DNA of 64,000 bases from Moorella glycerini (lineage in GTDB: Bacteria; Bacillota; DSM-521; Neomoorellales; Neomoorellaceae). A model generated the notes under the pieces. The model was not told the DNA's origin. It saw only the letters and a program-made list of their open reading frames with translations, and ran no database searches. Location: contig NZ_CP046244.1 in NCBI RefSeq assembly GCF_009735625.1, forward strand, positions 1,364,001 to 1,428,000. Reading direction: 5' to 3'. Both the position numbers and the translations under genes were made by a program. Shown here piece after piece: positions 31,978 to 40,924 of this stretch; the first letter of the stretch is position 1; every line of letters begins with the position of its first letter.

Positions 31978-32808
31978 ATGACCCTGTTTACTTCCATGCT
32001 GAGCTTCGCCTTAATAACCCTCCTCGGCGTTTTAGGGACATTTCTGCTGACCGGGCTGACGGGATTATTCTCTTTCGGCCAGGCCTCCTTTATGGCCCTT
32101 GGCGCCTATATTTCGGGACTGGCAGTAATCAAGTTTAATGTCCCCTTTCCCCTGGCCATAATTATCGGTGTTGCCAGCGGCACCCTCTGTGCGCTGATTA
32201 TCGGCATTCCTACCCTCAGGCTGAATCGGGATTTTTTCTCCCTGATTACCTTCGGTTTTGGCGAAGCTGTAGCAGGCCTGTTGAATTACTTTGTTAACGT
32301 CACCGGCGGCGCCATGGGCCTTTCGGGTATCCCGCCCAAAACAAACCTGTTAATGGTTGCTCTTTCTACTGGGGCTGTTATCTGGATGGTTAACAACTTC
32401 CGCAGGCTGAAATTTGGCCGCCAGTGCCTGGCCTTGAAAAACGACGAGCTGGCGGCGGCCGCTGTCGGTATTGATGTCTACCGCATCAAACTGCAGGTTT
32501 TTATTATCAGCGCCATAATTACCTCCTATGCCGGTGCTCTGTATGGTTTTCTTACCTCTTATGTGGAACCGGCGATGTTCGGCTGGACCAAATCGGCCGA
32601 GTGGGTGATCATGGTTTTTTTCGGCGGCGTCAACAGTTTGACCGGCGCGGTTGTAGCCGGTTTCTTGCTCAATATTTTGCCCGAAGTCCTGAGGTTTGCT
32701 TCCGAATGGAGAATCGCGGCTTATTGCCTTATTATTGTTGTTCTCCTGAACTTCAGGCCAACCGGGCTCTTTGACGAATATGAGCTCAGTTTCCGGCGCA
32801 AGCACTAA
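31978..32808 (+). CDS. Liv-type ABC transporter permease (LivM-like)
   Basis: A 276-residue permease, second membrane subunit of the Liv-type transporter. It has the LivM signature GLFSFGQASFMALGAYISGL near residue 27 and the ATPase-docking segment VMVFFGGVNSLTGAVVAGFLL near the C-terminus. About eight transmembrane segments are likely. It is shorter than many LivM proteins, lacking an N-terminal extension. ATG at 31978 follows GGAGGGAGAG. Confidence 0.92.
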   Translation: MTLFTSMLSFALITLLGVLGTFLLTGLTGLFSFGQASFMALGAYISGLAVIKFNVPFPLAIIIGVASGTLCALIIGIPTLRLNRDFFSLITFGFGEAVAGLLNYFVNVTGGAMGLSGIPPKTNLLMVALSTGAVIWMVNNFRRLKFGRQCLALKNDELAAAAVGIDVYRIKLQVFIISAIITSYAGALYGFLTSYVEPAMFGWTKSAEWVIMVFFGGVNSLTGAVVAGFLLNILPEVLRFASEWRIAAYCLIIVVLLNFRPTGLFDEYELSFRRKH

Positions 32809-32860
32809 CCGGCAGCCACAGCCCCCAAACCGGAAGTTAACTAATAGGAGGGACTGGTAA

Positions 32861-33619
32861 TTGCTGCAAATATGTAACCTCAATAAAAACTTTGGGGGAG
32901 TAAAAGCCGTTCAAAATTTTAATATGGAAGTAGAGAAGGGGTCAATAACAGGTATCATTGGCCCCAACGGCGCCGGTAAAACTACTATTTTAAACCTGAT
33001 ATCGGGTATTTATAAAGCTGATGCCGGACAGATCTTTTTTAACAACAGGGATATTAGCAATATGAGACAGCACCAAATTGTCCGGCTGGGCATTTCCAGG
33101 ACATTCCAAAATATCAGGCTGTTTAAAGGGCTTAATTGCCTGGATAACGTCAAAGCAGCCCGGGATTATTGTACCCCTTACAATCTCCTGGAGGCTTTAT
33201 TGCAGCTACCTCGGGTGGCCAGAGCTGAAAGGGAACTGGAAAGGGTGGCCCGGGAATGTCTCGAACTGGTAAACCTGAGCCATTACGCTCCTGAGAAACC
33301 GGAAAACCTCCCTTACGGTTTGCAGCGTCGCCTGGAGATAGCCAGGGCCCTGGTTAATAAGCCGCGCCTGTTACTCCTGGATGAACCGGCAGCAGGCCTA
33401 AATCCGGAAGAAGTAAGTGACCTTATCCAGTTAATCAAAAAGATTTACCACGATTTACAGCTAACGATCATTATCATTGAGCATAAAATGGAAGTCATTA
33501 TGAACCTGTGTCAAAAGATCTACGTACAAAATTTCGGGCAGACCATTGCTGTAGGAACGCCCGGGGAAATACAGACCAATAAAGAAGTATTGCAAGCCTA
33601 CCTGGGAGAGGAGGCTTGA
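32861..33619 (+). CDS. Liv-type ABC transporter ATP-binding protein (LivG-like)
   Basis: A 252-residue ABC ATPase. Walker A is GPNGAGKTTILN, the signature region reads ENLPYGLQRRLEIARAL (degenerate LSGGQ, as is usual in LivG), and Walker B is LLLLDEPAAGLNPEE. FGGVKAVQNF near the N-terminus is the LivG A-loop region. The start is TTG at 32861 after GGAGGG. It sits with LivF-like ATPase, four bases downstream, to form the heterodimeric motor. Confidence 0.93.
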   Translation: MLQICNLNKNFGGVKAVQNFNMEVEKGSITGIIGPNGAGKTTILNLISGIYKADAGQIFFNNRDISNMRQHQIVRLGISRTFQNIRLFKGLNCLDNVKAARDYCTPYNLLEALLQLPRVARAERELERVARECLELVNLSHYAPEKPENLPYGLQRRLEIARALVNKPRLLLLDEPAAGLNPEEVSDLIQLIKKIYHDLQLTIIIIEHKMEVIMNLCQKIYVQNFGQTIAVGTPGEIQTNKEVLQAYLGEEA

Positions 33620-33622
33620 CGG

Positions 33623-34345
33623 ATGTTAGAAGTAAGGGATCTTTACGTTAGCTATGGTAAAGTAGCGGCCCTTAACGGGGTGACTCTTTCCGTGCCAGAA
33701 GGCTCGATTGTCAGCCTGATTGGCTCCAACGGGGCCGGCAAATCCACTTTCCTTAATGCCCTTAGCGGGCTGGTGCGTATTAAGTCAGGGGACATTAAGT
33801 TTAAGGGTGCTCCTTTATCGCGCCTGCCGCACGTTATTGTAGGCCAGGGACTGGTCCAGGTTCCTGAAGGACGAAAGATATTTTCTGGCTTAACTGTACG
33901 CGAAAATTTGCTGGCCGGGGCCTATCTCAACCGAAACCGTCGAGAAGTCCAGCAGGCCCTGGAAGAAGTTTTTGCGTTGTTCCCCATTCTCAAGGAGCGG
34001 CAGAAGCAGTACGGCGGTACTTTAAGCGGCGGCGAACAGCAGATGCTGGCCATTGCCAGGGGGTTGATGGCGCGCCCTAAACTGCTGGCCCTGGACGAGC
34101 CTTCCCTGGGACTGGCGCCTTTAATCGTGCGCGGCATCTTCGAGTTGATTAAGAAGATCCGGTCGCGGGGCGTTACCATCTTACTTGTGGAACAGAACGC
34201 TAACAAGGCCCTGGAGATTGCCGATTATGCCTATGTCCTGGAAAATGGGCGAGTAATCTGCCAGGGTAGCGGTCAGGAATTACTGCATGATGAGGCTGTC
34301 AAGCGAGCCTACCTGGGCATAAGGGGGCAGGAAGGATGCAGGTGA
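33623..34345 (+). CDS. Liv-type ABC transporter ATP-binding protein (LivF-like)
   Basis: A 240-residue ABC ATPase. Walker A is GSNGAGKSTFLN, the signature is TLSGGEQQMLAIARGLM and Walker B LLALDEPSLGLAPL; VPEGRKIFSGLTVRENL is the diagnostic LivF Q-loop region. It overlaps the next gene (LarA-like) by 10 bases, which ties transporter and enzyme synthesis together and supports the idea that the LarA-like protein acts on the imported compound. Confidence 0.93.
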   Translation: MLEVRDLYVSYGKVAALNGVTLSVPEGSIVSLIGSNGAGKSTFLNALSGLVRIKSGDIKFKGAPLSRLPHVIVGQGLVQVPEGRKIFSGLTVRENLLAGAYLNRNRREVQQALEEVFALFPILKERQKQYGGTLSGGEQQMLAIARGLMARPKLLALDEPSLGLAPLIVRGIFELIKKIRSRGVTILLVEQNANKALEIADYAYVLENGRVICQGSGQELLHDEAVKRAYLGIRGQEGCR

Positions 34346-35628
34346 CTTTTCCCTACCCCGGCTTTGAACCGTTAGAGGTACCGGCGGGGAATTTTCTTGG
34401 GGTTTTCGCCCCCCGGGAAACGGCTCCTGTGGATGAAGATGAGGTTATAGGCAATGGTTTTCAGCACTTCATTGATACGGGACCTCTGGTAGATATCTGC
34501 CGGCGGGCTAAAAAAGGAGCAACAGGTGGCCGGGTAAAGGTAACAGTAGTAATTGATGATAATACCCGGCCTACACCGGTCAAAAAGATCCTGCCCTATT
34601 TGTTCCGGCACCTGGCCAAAGCAGGTATTGGCTTAGAAGATATAACTTTGCTGGTAGGCCTGGGGACCCACCGCCGGCTGAGCCCGGCAGAGCTAATAGC
34701 TAAAGTTGGCCCGGATATTTATGGCCGGGTAAAAGTCGTCCAGCATGACTATCGTGATGAAGGGAACCTGGTCCACCTTGGCTGTACCGCCAAGGGCACG
34801 CCAGTGATCGTCAACCGCCTGGCTGTGGAAAGCGATCTGTTGCTGGCGTTGGGGAGTATCGTACCGCACCGGGTGGCCGGCTTTAGCGGCGGCGGCAAGA
34901 TGATCCAGCCGGGTATCAGTTCCGCAGCTACCACCGGGCAGACTCACTGGCTGAGCGCCCGGGTCAAGGGAGAAAAAATCCTGGGCCAGGTGGAGAATGA
35001 GGTGCGCCAGGAAATCGACGCCGTGGCGCGCCTGGCGGGACTGGATCTGATTATTAACAGCGTCCTGTCGCCCGATGGCCGGGTGGCCGGCCTGGTAATA
35101 GGGGATTTAGTAGCCGCCCACCGCCAGGGGGCCATGCTTTCGCGCCGGATTTACGGCGTCAACATCCCGGAACAGGCTGATATCGTCATCACCGACTCTT
35201 ATCCAGCCGATATTGAGATGTGGCAGGCGGCCAAGGGCATCTATTCCGGCAATCTGGCCTTAAAACCAGGAGGCATTATTATCCTCGTCACTCCCTGCCC
35301 CGAGGGAGTTGCCGTCCAGCACCCGCAGATTGAGCAGTTCGGTTATGGTAGCCTGGCGGAAGTAGAAGCACTGGTGGCCAGGGGAGAGATTGAGGATTTA
35401 ACCGTGGCCGCTCACCTGGTCCACGTGGGCGAGGTTATAAAAGAAAAAGGGACAGGCATCCTGGTAAGCCAGGGTATTAATAAGGAGACAGCCGCCAGGA
35501 TCGGCTTTATTCCGGCCGCTTCACCCCGGGTTGCCCTGGATATGGCCCTGGCCATGAAGGGTAAAGACGCTTCCATAATTGTCCTGCGCCATGGCGGGGA
35601 TATCCTGCCCCTGGTAGGGGAGGAGTGA
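34336..35628 (+). CDS. LarA-like nickel-pincer racemase/epimerase (DUF2088)
   Basis: A 430-residue member of the lactate racemase family, whose enzymes racemise or epimerise 2-hydroxy acids with a nickel-pincer nucleotide. Family residues are seen in VVIDDNTRPTPVKKIL near residue 70, VGLGTHRRLS (catalytic histidine region) near residue 105, HDYRDEG, SIVPHRVAGFSGGGKMIQPG near residue 175 (second histidine, and the lysine that carries the cofactor). Known relatives act on lactate, malate and, in one group, gluconate. The cofactor-making genes larB, larC and larE are not in the window. Its start lies inside livF. Confidence 0.88.
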   Translation: MQVTFPYPGFEPLEVPAGNFLGVFAPRETAPVDEDEVIGNGFQHFIDTGPLVDICRRAKKGATGGRVKVTVVIDDNTRPTPVKKILPYLFRHLAKAGIGLEDITLLVGLGTHRRLSPAELIAKVGPDIYGRVKVVQHDYRDEGNLVHLGCTAKGTPVIVNRLAVESDLLLALGSIVPHRVAGFSGGGKMIQPGISSAATTGQTHWLSARVKGEKILGQVENEVRQEIDAVARLAGLDLIINSVLSPDGRVAGLVIGDLVAAHRQGAMLSRRIYGVNIPEQADIVITDSYPADIEMWQAAKGIYSGNLALKPGGIIILVTPCPEGVAVQHPQIEQFGYGSLAEVEALVARGEIEDLTVAAHLVHVGEVIKEKGTGILVSQGINKETAARIGFIPAASPRVALDMALAMKGKDASIIVLRHGGDILPLVGEE

Positions 35629-35634
35629 AGGCCG

Positions 35635-37131
35635 GTGGGGGAAAGTTTCTACTGCGGTCTGGATATCGGTACTTCGTCAACTAAAGCCATCCTTTTTGAC
35701 CGGGACCTGCAGGTAGTTTACAGGATATCCCACGGCTATAGACTGCTTATTGAGGGTACCAGCAGGGCTGAACTTGACCCCGGGGAAGTGCTGGCAGCAG
35801 TAATGCAGTGCCTGAAGGAAGCCCTGGCCGCAGCCCGGTCCCGCGGTGGGGAAATAGCTTTTGTGGCCATCAGTTCAGCATTACACTCCCTTATTGCTGT
35901 AGATAGGGATTTTACCCCTCTTACCGGTTGCCTTACCTGGGCTGATACCAGGGCCCTGGAGTGTAGCGAGGAATTAAAGGAGCTATATGCCTCCCGGCAT
36001 TTCTATTTCCAGACCGGGTGCCCGGCGCATGTGATTTATGCTCCGGCCAGGCTGCGATGGTGGCAGAGCTATGAACCGGATATTATAGAGCGAGCCGCCG
36101 GCTTCATCACAATCAAAGAGTATGTTCTTTACAGGTTGACGGGGCAATGGGTGGTTGACTATTCCCTGGCTAGCGGCAGCGGCCTGTTAAATCTATATAC
36201 CCGGGCCTGGGAAAAAGGATTATTAGCTTTGCTGGGCCTGGAAGACAACAAACTGGGACGATTAGTGGACGGTACCACTACCCTCACCTTGACCAGAGAA
36301 GCGGCCGTTGTCCTGGGAGCGGATGTACCCCTCGTTGTAGGTAGCGGTGATGGCCCCCTGGCCAATCTTGGTGCCGGCGGTTTAATTAACAATAGCTGCG
36401 TGGCCACCATCGGTACCAGCGGGGCTATCCGGGTCTTCTCCCCGGAACCGCGTTTTGATGCCCGGCAGCGGACCTGGTGCTACATGCTGGACCGGGATAC
36501 CTACCTGGTGGGAGGGGCAATTAATAATGGCGGCCTGGCGTTAAACTGGTTCAGGGATAATTTTGGCAGCACGGGTGAAGATTATGAGGCCATTAATGCC
36601 CTGGCGCGTGATGTACCCCCCGGCAGCCGGGGGCTTATCTTTCTACCCTTTTTAACTGGCGAAAGGTCCCCTAACTGGAATCCTTATGCCCGGGGCTTAA
36701 TGGTTGGCCTGGATCTTGCCCATGGCCGGAAGGAGATGGCCCGGGCGGTACTGGAGGGGGTTATCTTCCGTATGTACTCCATCTTTCGCGCCCTGGAAGA
36801 ATTAATGGGCACCTTCCCGGAGGTGCTGGTCAACGGTGGTTTTACTAATTCGGATCTCTGGTTGCAGATTATGGCCGACGTCTTTAACAGGCGCATAATT
36901 GCTTACCAGACCTACGACAGCTCGGCCCTAGGGGCTGTCATAATGGGTCTTAAAGCCTTGGGCCTTATTAAAGATTACCGCTCTCTGGATTACCAGCCCA
37001 CCGTCAAGGATATTAAGAAGCCGGTAGCAACTAATGTCCGGCAGTATCAAAGGGTCTACCAGCTATATGAGGAAATCTATGCGGCCAATGCGCTCCTGTT
37101 TAAAAAATTGGCCGGGCTGCGGTGTCACTGA
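35635..37131 (+). CDS. FGGY-family carbohydrate kinase (gluconate/xylulose kinase-like)
   Basis: A 498-residue kinase. The ATP site phosphate-1 motif is YCGLDIGTSSTKAILFD at the N-terminus; the linker LIAVDRDFTPLTGCLTWADTRA, typical of gluconate and xylulose kinases, is near residue 90; VATIGTSGAIRVFSPEP is the phosphate-2 motif and LVNGGFTNSDLWLQIMADV the signature near residue 400. GTWADTRA-type sequence favours gluconokinase-like relatives, but specificity inside the family is hard to predict. It starts GTG 35635, six bases after the larA-like gene, and overlaps the coding frame upstream of the next gene. Confidence 0.9.
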   Translation: MGESFYCGLDIGTSSTKAILFDRDLQVVYRISHGYRLLIEGTSRAELDPGEVLAAVMQCLKEALAAARSRGGEIAFVAISSALHSLIAVDRDFTPLTGCLTWADTRALECSEELKELYASRHFYFQTGCPAHVIYAPARLRWWQSYEPDIIERAAGFITIKEYVLYRLTGQWVVDYSLASGSGLLNLYTRAWEKGLLALLGLEDNKLGRLVDGTTTLTLTREAAVVLGADVPLVVGSGDGPLANLGAGGLINNSCVATIGTSGAIRVFSPEPRFDARQRTWCYMLDRDTYLVGGAINNGGLALNWFRDNFGSTGEDYEAINALARDVPPGSRGLIFLPFLTGERSPNWNPYARGLMVGLDLAHGRKEMARAVLEGVIFRMYSIFRALEELMGTFPEVLVNGGFTNSDLWLQIMADVFNRRIIAYQTYDSSALGAVIMGLKALGLIKDYRSLDYQPTVKDIKKPVATNVRQYQRVYQLYEEIYAANALLFKKLAGLRCH

Positions 37132-37145
37132 TTGGAGGCAAGGCA

Positions 37146-38069
37146 ATGGGTAGTAAAATCTTAATTACACCCCGGTCTTATCTGGAAATTCGTGCTGAAA
37201 TGAAGGAACTCCTGGAGGGTTACCAGGTAGTTTTCAATGAACGCGGCCGACCCTTAAGCGAAAGAGAGATGGTGGAACTGGTCCCGGACGTAAATGGCAT
37301 TCTGGTTGGAGTCGATCCGGTGACGGCAGCTGTGATGGAGGCGGCGCCAAAGTTAAAAGCTATATCCAAATATGGCGCCGGCATGGATAATATCGATCTG
37401 GCAGCAGCGGCCCGGCGGGGCATCAAAGTCCAAAATACTCCTGGTACCAACAGGGTGGCGGTGGCGGAGTTAACCATTGGCCTGATGTTTGATCTTTCTC
37501 GCCATATCTCCCATGCGGTAGCAGCCGTAAAAAGAGGCCGCTGGGAGAGAGTTATGGGGGTGGAACTGGCAGGTAAAACCCTGGGCCTGATTGGCTGCGG
37601 TAATATTGGCCGGGAGGTTGCCAGAAGGGCCCGGGGCCTGGAAATGAACGTCCTTGTATATGATCCTTACTTCAGCGATGACGGCTTTGCCAGCCGTTAT
37701 CAGTTACAGGTGACTGACCTGGTTACCCTCCTTAGCCAGGCTGATTATGTATCCCTCCATCTCCCCTTAAGTGCTACTACGGCGGGAATTATTGGCAGGA
37801 ATGAACTGGCGATGATGAAGAATACGGCCTGTCTCATTAATACTTCCCGCGGTGCTCTGGTTAAAGAAGACGACTTGCTCTGGGCCTTGAGGACAGGAGT
37901 CATTGCCGGGGCAGCCATGGATGTCTTCTGGCGGGAACCAGCCGGGGAACATGAATTGTTGCAACTGGATAATTTTATTCTAACTCCCCATATGGGTGCG
38001 CACACCAGGGAGGCCGTAATAAAGACAGCCAGGGCGGCCACGGAGAACCTGCTGGCCATGCTGGCTTGA
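37146..38069 (+). CDS. D-isomer-specific 2-hydroxyacid dehydrogenase (SerA-like)
   Basis: A 307-residue NAD(P)-dependent dehydrogenase related to the catalytic half of 3-phosphoglycerate dehydrogenase; no ACT or regulatory domain. The NAD site is LGLIGCGNIGREVARRARG near residue 140. Catalytic Arg is in LINTSRGALVKEDD, Glu in MDVFWREPAG and His in ILTPHMGAHTREA. The substrate pocket faces YGAGMDNIDLAAAARRGI. It may oxidise or reduce the 2-hydroxy/2-keto acid made by the LarA-like epimerase or its phosphorylated form. ATG at 37146 follows GGAGG; an upstream frame from 37122 overlaps the kinase stop. Confidence 0.88.
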   Translation: MGSKILITPRSYLEIRAEMKELLEGYQVVFNERGRPLSEREMVELVPDVNGILVGVDPVTAAVMEAAPKLKAISKYGAGMDNIDLAAAARRGIKVQNTPGTNRVAVAELTIGLMFDLSRHISHAVAAVKRGRWERVMGVELAGKTLGLIGCGNIGREVARRARGLEMNVLVYDPYFSDDGFASRYQLQVTDLVTLLSQADYVSLHLPLSATTAGIIGRNELAMMKNTACLINTSRGALVKEDDLLWALRTGVIAGAAMDVFWREPAGEHELLQLDNFILTPHMGAHTREAVIKTARAATENLLAMLA

Positions 38070-38116
38070 GGGCCCAATACCATTTAAGTAAATTATTGTG
38101 ATAGGAGGCTATACCA

Positions 38117-39151
38117 ATGCAAGCTCTAGTTAAGTATGCCCGTGGTCCCCATAATATTGCCCTGCGCGAGGTACCGGAGCCGGAGTGCGGGCCGGGCCAG
38201 GTTAAGATTGCCATTAAGGCCGCCGGCATTTGCGGCACTGATATTCATGTTTACCATGATACTTTTGCCACCACTCCCCCTGTCATCCTTGGCCATGAGT
38301 TCTGCGGCCAGGTAGTTGAAGTGGGCCAGGAGGTAACCAGGTTTAAGGTGGGTGATAGGGTAACGGCGGAAAATGTATGCCGTTTTTGCGGCCGCTGCTT
38401 CCTGTGCCATACGGGCCATTACCCTTTATGTCCAGAGCGCAAGGCCCAGGGTCTGGACCTGGATGGCGCTTTTACCAGCTATCTCGTAGCCGATGAGGAA
38501 TTTGTTTTTAAGATTCCTGACAATATTTCCTTTGAAGAAGGCGCCTTGAGTGAGCCCCTGGCCTGCTGCGCCCATGCCGTCCTGGACCAGACTAAATGCC
38601 GGGCCGGAGACGTAGTCCTGGTATCAGGGCCGGGAGCCATCGGCTTGCTTACCATGCAACTGGCCAAAGCCGAAGGGGCTACGATCATTATGGCCGGTAC
38701 TGATCTTGATGCTGAAAGGCTGGCAATAGCCAGGGCCCTTGGGGCTGATGGGGTTGTTAATATCCAGCAGCAGGATATTAAACAGGTAGTACAGGAACTT
38801 ACTGATGGCCGGGGGGTTGATGTAGTTTTAGAGTGTTCCGGGGCTGCACCTGCTGTTAATATGGGGCTGGAGCTGGTCAGGAAACGGGGCAAATATACCC
38901 AGGTAGGCCTTTTTGGCAAGCCGGTAACCATTGATTTGGAAAAAGTTTGCTATAAAGAAATAAAGCTAACAGGGTCCCTTTCCCATTCCCGTGATGCCTG
39001 GATCAGGGGGCTGAAGTTAGTAGAACAGGGCAAGATCCAACTTAAGCCTTTGATTACCCATATCCTGAGCATATCGGAATGGGAGGAGGGCTTCCGGTTA
39101 TTTAGCGAGAAGAAAGGCCTCAAAATCATATTGAAGCCTGTTCAATGCTAG
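38117..39151 (+). CDS. Zinc-dependent alcohol/polyol dehydrogenase
   Basis: A 344-residue medium-chain dehydrogenase of the sorbitol/threonine dehydrogenase group. Catalytic zinc residues are in GICGTDIHVYH (Cys) and GHEFCGQVVEVG (His-Glu); the structural zinc set is CRFCGRCFLCHTGHYPLC. The NAD site is VLVSGPGAIGLLTMQLAK near residue 170. Such enzymes oxidise secondary alcohols in polyols, sugar acids or threonine. It is the last intact gene in the LacI-controlled operon. ATG at 38117 follows AGGAGGC. Confidence 0.9.
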   Translation: MQALVKYARGPHNIALREVPEPECGPGQVKIAIKAAGICGTDIHVYHDTFATTPPVILGHEFCGQVVEVGQEVTRFKVGDRVTAENVCRFCGRCFLCHTGHYPLCPERKAQGLDLDGAFTSYLVADEEFVFKIPDNISFEEGALSEPLACCAHAVLDQTKCRAGDVVLVSGPGAIGLLTMQLAKAEGATIIMAGTDLDAERLAIARALGADGVVNIQQQDIKQVVQELTDGRGVDVVLECSGAAPAVNMGLELVRKRGKYTQVGLFGKPVTIDLEKVCYKEIKLTGSLSHSRDAWIRGLKLVEQGKIQLKPLITHILSISEWEEGFRLFSEKKGLKIILKPVQC

Positions 39152-39189
39152 AAAATACTGCACTTCCTGGTCAGCAGCTGTAAACAAAA

Positions 39190-39449
39190 AAGCCGGGGCA
39201 AAGTGTTCTTCAGCCTTTTCTGGAAGCAGGTCAATAAATACGGCGCTACGGCGGCCATCGTGGGGGGTATTTTAGCCAACATCCTTATCTACTACCTCAA
39301 GCCGAACTATCTGGGTAGAAATACCCCTGTCTGGTCCTGGGATGATAGCCATTATTTTAATTGTGGCAGTCAGCCTGGCCACCGAACCTCCGCCGGAACC
39401 GATAGTAAAGCGTTTCTTTGCTGCCGAAGAGGAGCAGAGTAAAAAATAA
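39190..39449 (+). pseudogene. Sodium:solute symporter, C-terminal remnant with frameshift
   Basis: About 80 codons of a sodium:solute symporter (SSS) C-terminus. SLFWKQVNKYGATAAIVGG in one frame is the conserved segment of the family's last helices. Near 39315 the frame shifts, and LSGPGMIAIILIVAVSLATE with a SKK ending continues in another frame to TAA at 39447. The rest of the gene is absent, so a transporter gene has been lost by deletion and frameshift at the end of the catabolic operon. Confidence 0.75.
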
Positions 39450-39459
39450 ACTAAGGCGT

Positions 39460-39492
39460 AAAGATACCACCTTCCAGGGTGGTGTCTTTATG
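39460..39492 (+). terminator. Rho-independent terminator of the catabolic operon
   Basis: AAAGATACCACC (39460-39471) pairs with GGTGGTGTCTTT (39478-39489), with one G-T pair, around a short loop and is followed by a T-containing tail. Confidence 0.85.
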
Positions 39493-39567
39493 TTTACAAG
39501 ACAAAAAAGGAGGGTTATGATATACTTGTTTTAGTATTGCTTAATTCAAGGGGGATCTTCCAATTAT

Positions 39568-40872
39568 ATGCCCTTTAAACTGGCGATCATCGGCCCTGAT
39601 GATTTGGTGAACCAGAGCTATCAACTTTCCCGGGATACGGCAGGTATTACCCCGGTAACATTGCCTTACAAGCATGAAGGGGAAACTTTATCCCTGGTAG
39701 AAAAACATGACTCCCAGGTGGATGGCTTCTTATTTACCGGCTTTTTACCCTATCATGAAACTAGAAAAGCAGGAATAACTTCCAAACCAATATTTTTTTA
39801 CCCCATTAATGGGACCAGCCTTTATCGCGTGTTCTTTATAATGAAGTTCCACCAGGGGATAGATATTACCCGCATCAGTATTGATACGTTAAAAAGGGAT
39901 GAGGTACGGGAAGTCTACCGGGAATTAGAATTGGATTATAGCAATTTATATGTTAATGAAAAGGACCTGACGGAGTTTTCCCAGGAGCAGTATTTCAATT
40001 TCCATAAATCTTTATTTCTGCAAGGGGTAACCGTTGGAGCGGTAACGGCAATTAATTCCGTTTATGAGAGACTAAAAAGTGAAGGCATTCCAGCCTTTAA
40101 AGTAATACCAACGTTGTATGCCATGAAAGAAACCCTCAAGTTCATCCAGGCAGCAGCCCAGGCCTATACGGCGGAAAGCAACCAGATAATCATTCAAATT
40201 ATCGATATTGAGGATTATAATTTAAATGGACCGGAACTTGCCAGCCTGGAAAAGAGACAGCGTAAATTAAATTTATACCAGGAGCTGCTAAATTATGCCA
40301 GGAACTATCAGGCTTCAGTGTTACCAACTGAAGGCGATCAGTTTGTCATCTTAATTACCAAAGGCATCTTTCGCGAGTACACTAATTTTTATGAAGATAT
40401 TCCCATAATCTATGAGATTGAAAAGAAGCTGGCCATGGGTATCAGCATGGGTATCGGCATGGGCCGGAGCGCCCTGGAGGCTGAGGAAAATGCCCGGGAA
40501 GCATTATTATTATCTAAACAGAAAAAGGGTCGTAATGCTTATATTATTAATCAGGACAAGCAAGTAATCGGGCCTATAGGGAACGGCGAAAAGCTAGATT
40601 TTAATTTAAAAAGCGACGATCAAAGGTTGGTTGGACTGGCGGAAAAAACAGGTCTCAGTATTGCCACCTTAACCCGCATCCAGAGCTTGATAAAAAAGCT
40701 TCAGAGGGATGCCGTTACAGCGACCGAGATTCAGGAAGGCCTGGGGATTACCCTCCGTACTGCCAACCGGGTACTGCAAAAATTATCTTCCTGTGATATA
40801 GCTATAAAAGTAGGCCTGGAACAGCCGGCCAGGGGAAGACCGCGGCAGGTGTACAGGATAAAATTAAACTAA
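39568..40872 (+). CDS. Transcriptional regulator with degenerate GGDEF-like domain
   Basis: A 434-residue protein. The C-terminus has a winged helix-turn-helix: TATEIQEGLGITLRTANRVLQKL, then a wing with GLEQPARGRPRQVYRI. The middle part ends in ISMGIGMGRSALEAEENAREALLLSKQKKGRNAYII, which looks like the end of a GGDEF or class III cyclase-like domain, without a GGDEF active-site motif. The N-terminal 150 residues are unassigned and may form a small receiver-like fold. It is a likely sensor-regulator for a neighbouring operon, but the target is not evident. ATG at 39568; a terminator that hosts a group II intron follows. Confidence 0.65.
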   Translation: MPFKLAIIGPDDLVNQSYQLSRDTAGITPVTLPYKHEGETLSLVEKHDSQVDGFLFTGFLPYHETRKAGITSKPIFFYPINGTSLYRVFFIMKFHQGIDITRISIDTLKRDEVREVYRELELDYSNLYVNEKDLTEFSQEQYFNFHKSLFLQGVTVGAVTAINSVYERLKSEGIPAFKVIPTLYAMKETLKFIQAAAQAYTAESNQIIIQIIDIEDYNLNGPELASLEKRQRKLNLYQELLNYARNYQASVLPTEGDQFVILITKGIFREYTNFYEDIPIIYEIEKKLAMGISMGIGMGRSALEAEENAREALLLSKQKKGRNAYIINQDKQVIGPIGNGEKLDFNLKSDDQRLVGLAEKTGLSIATLTRIQSLIKKLQRDAVTATEIQEGLGITLRTANRVLQKLSSCDIAIKVGLEQPARGRPRQVYRIKLN

Positions 40873-40885
40873 TTTAGAGCACGAC

Positions 40886-40920
40886 AAAAGGGCCAGGGGT
40901 GTGTCGCTCCTGGCCCTTTT
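40886..40920 (+). terminator. Terminator, insertion site of the group II intron
   Basis: AAAAGGGCCAGG (40886-40897) pairs perfectly with CCTGGCCCTTTT (40909-40920). The intron's GTGCG begins four bases later. Class C introns are known to insert just behind such hairpins. Confidence 0.93.
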
Positions 40921-40924
40921 GACT

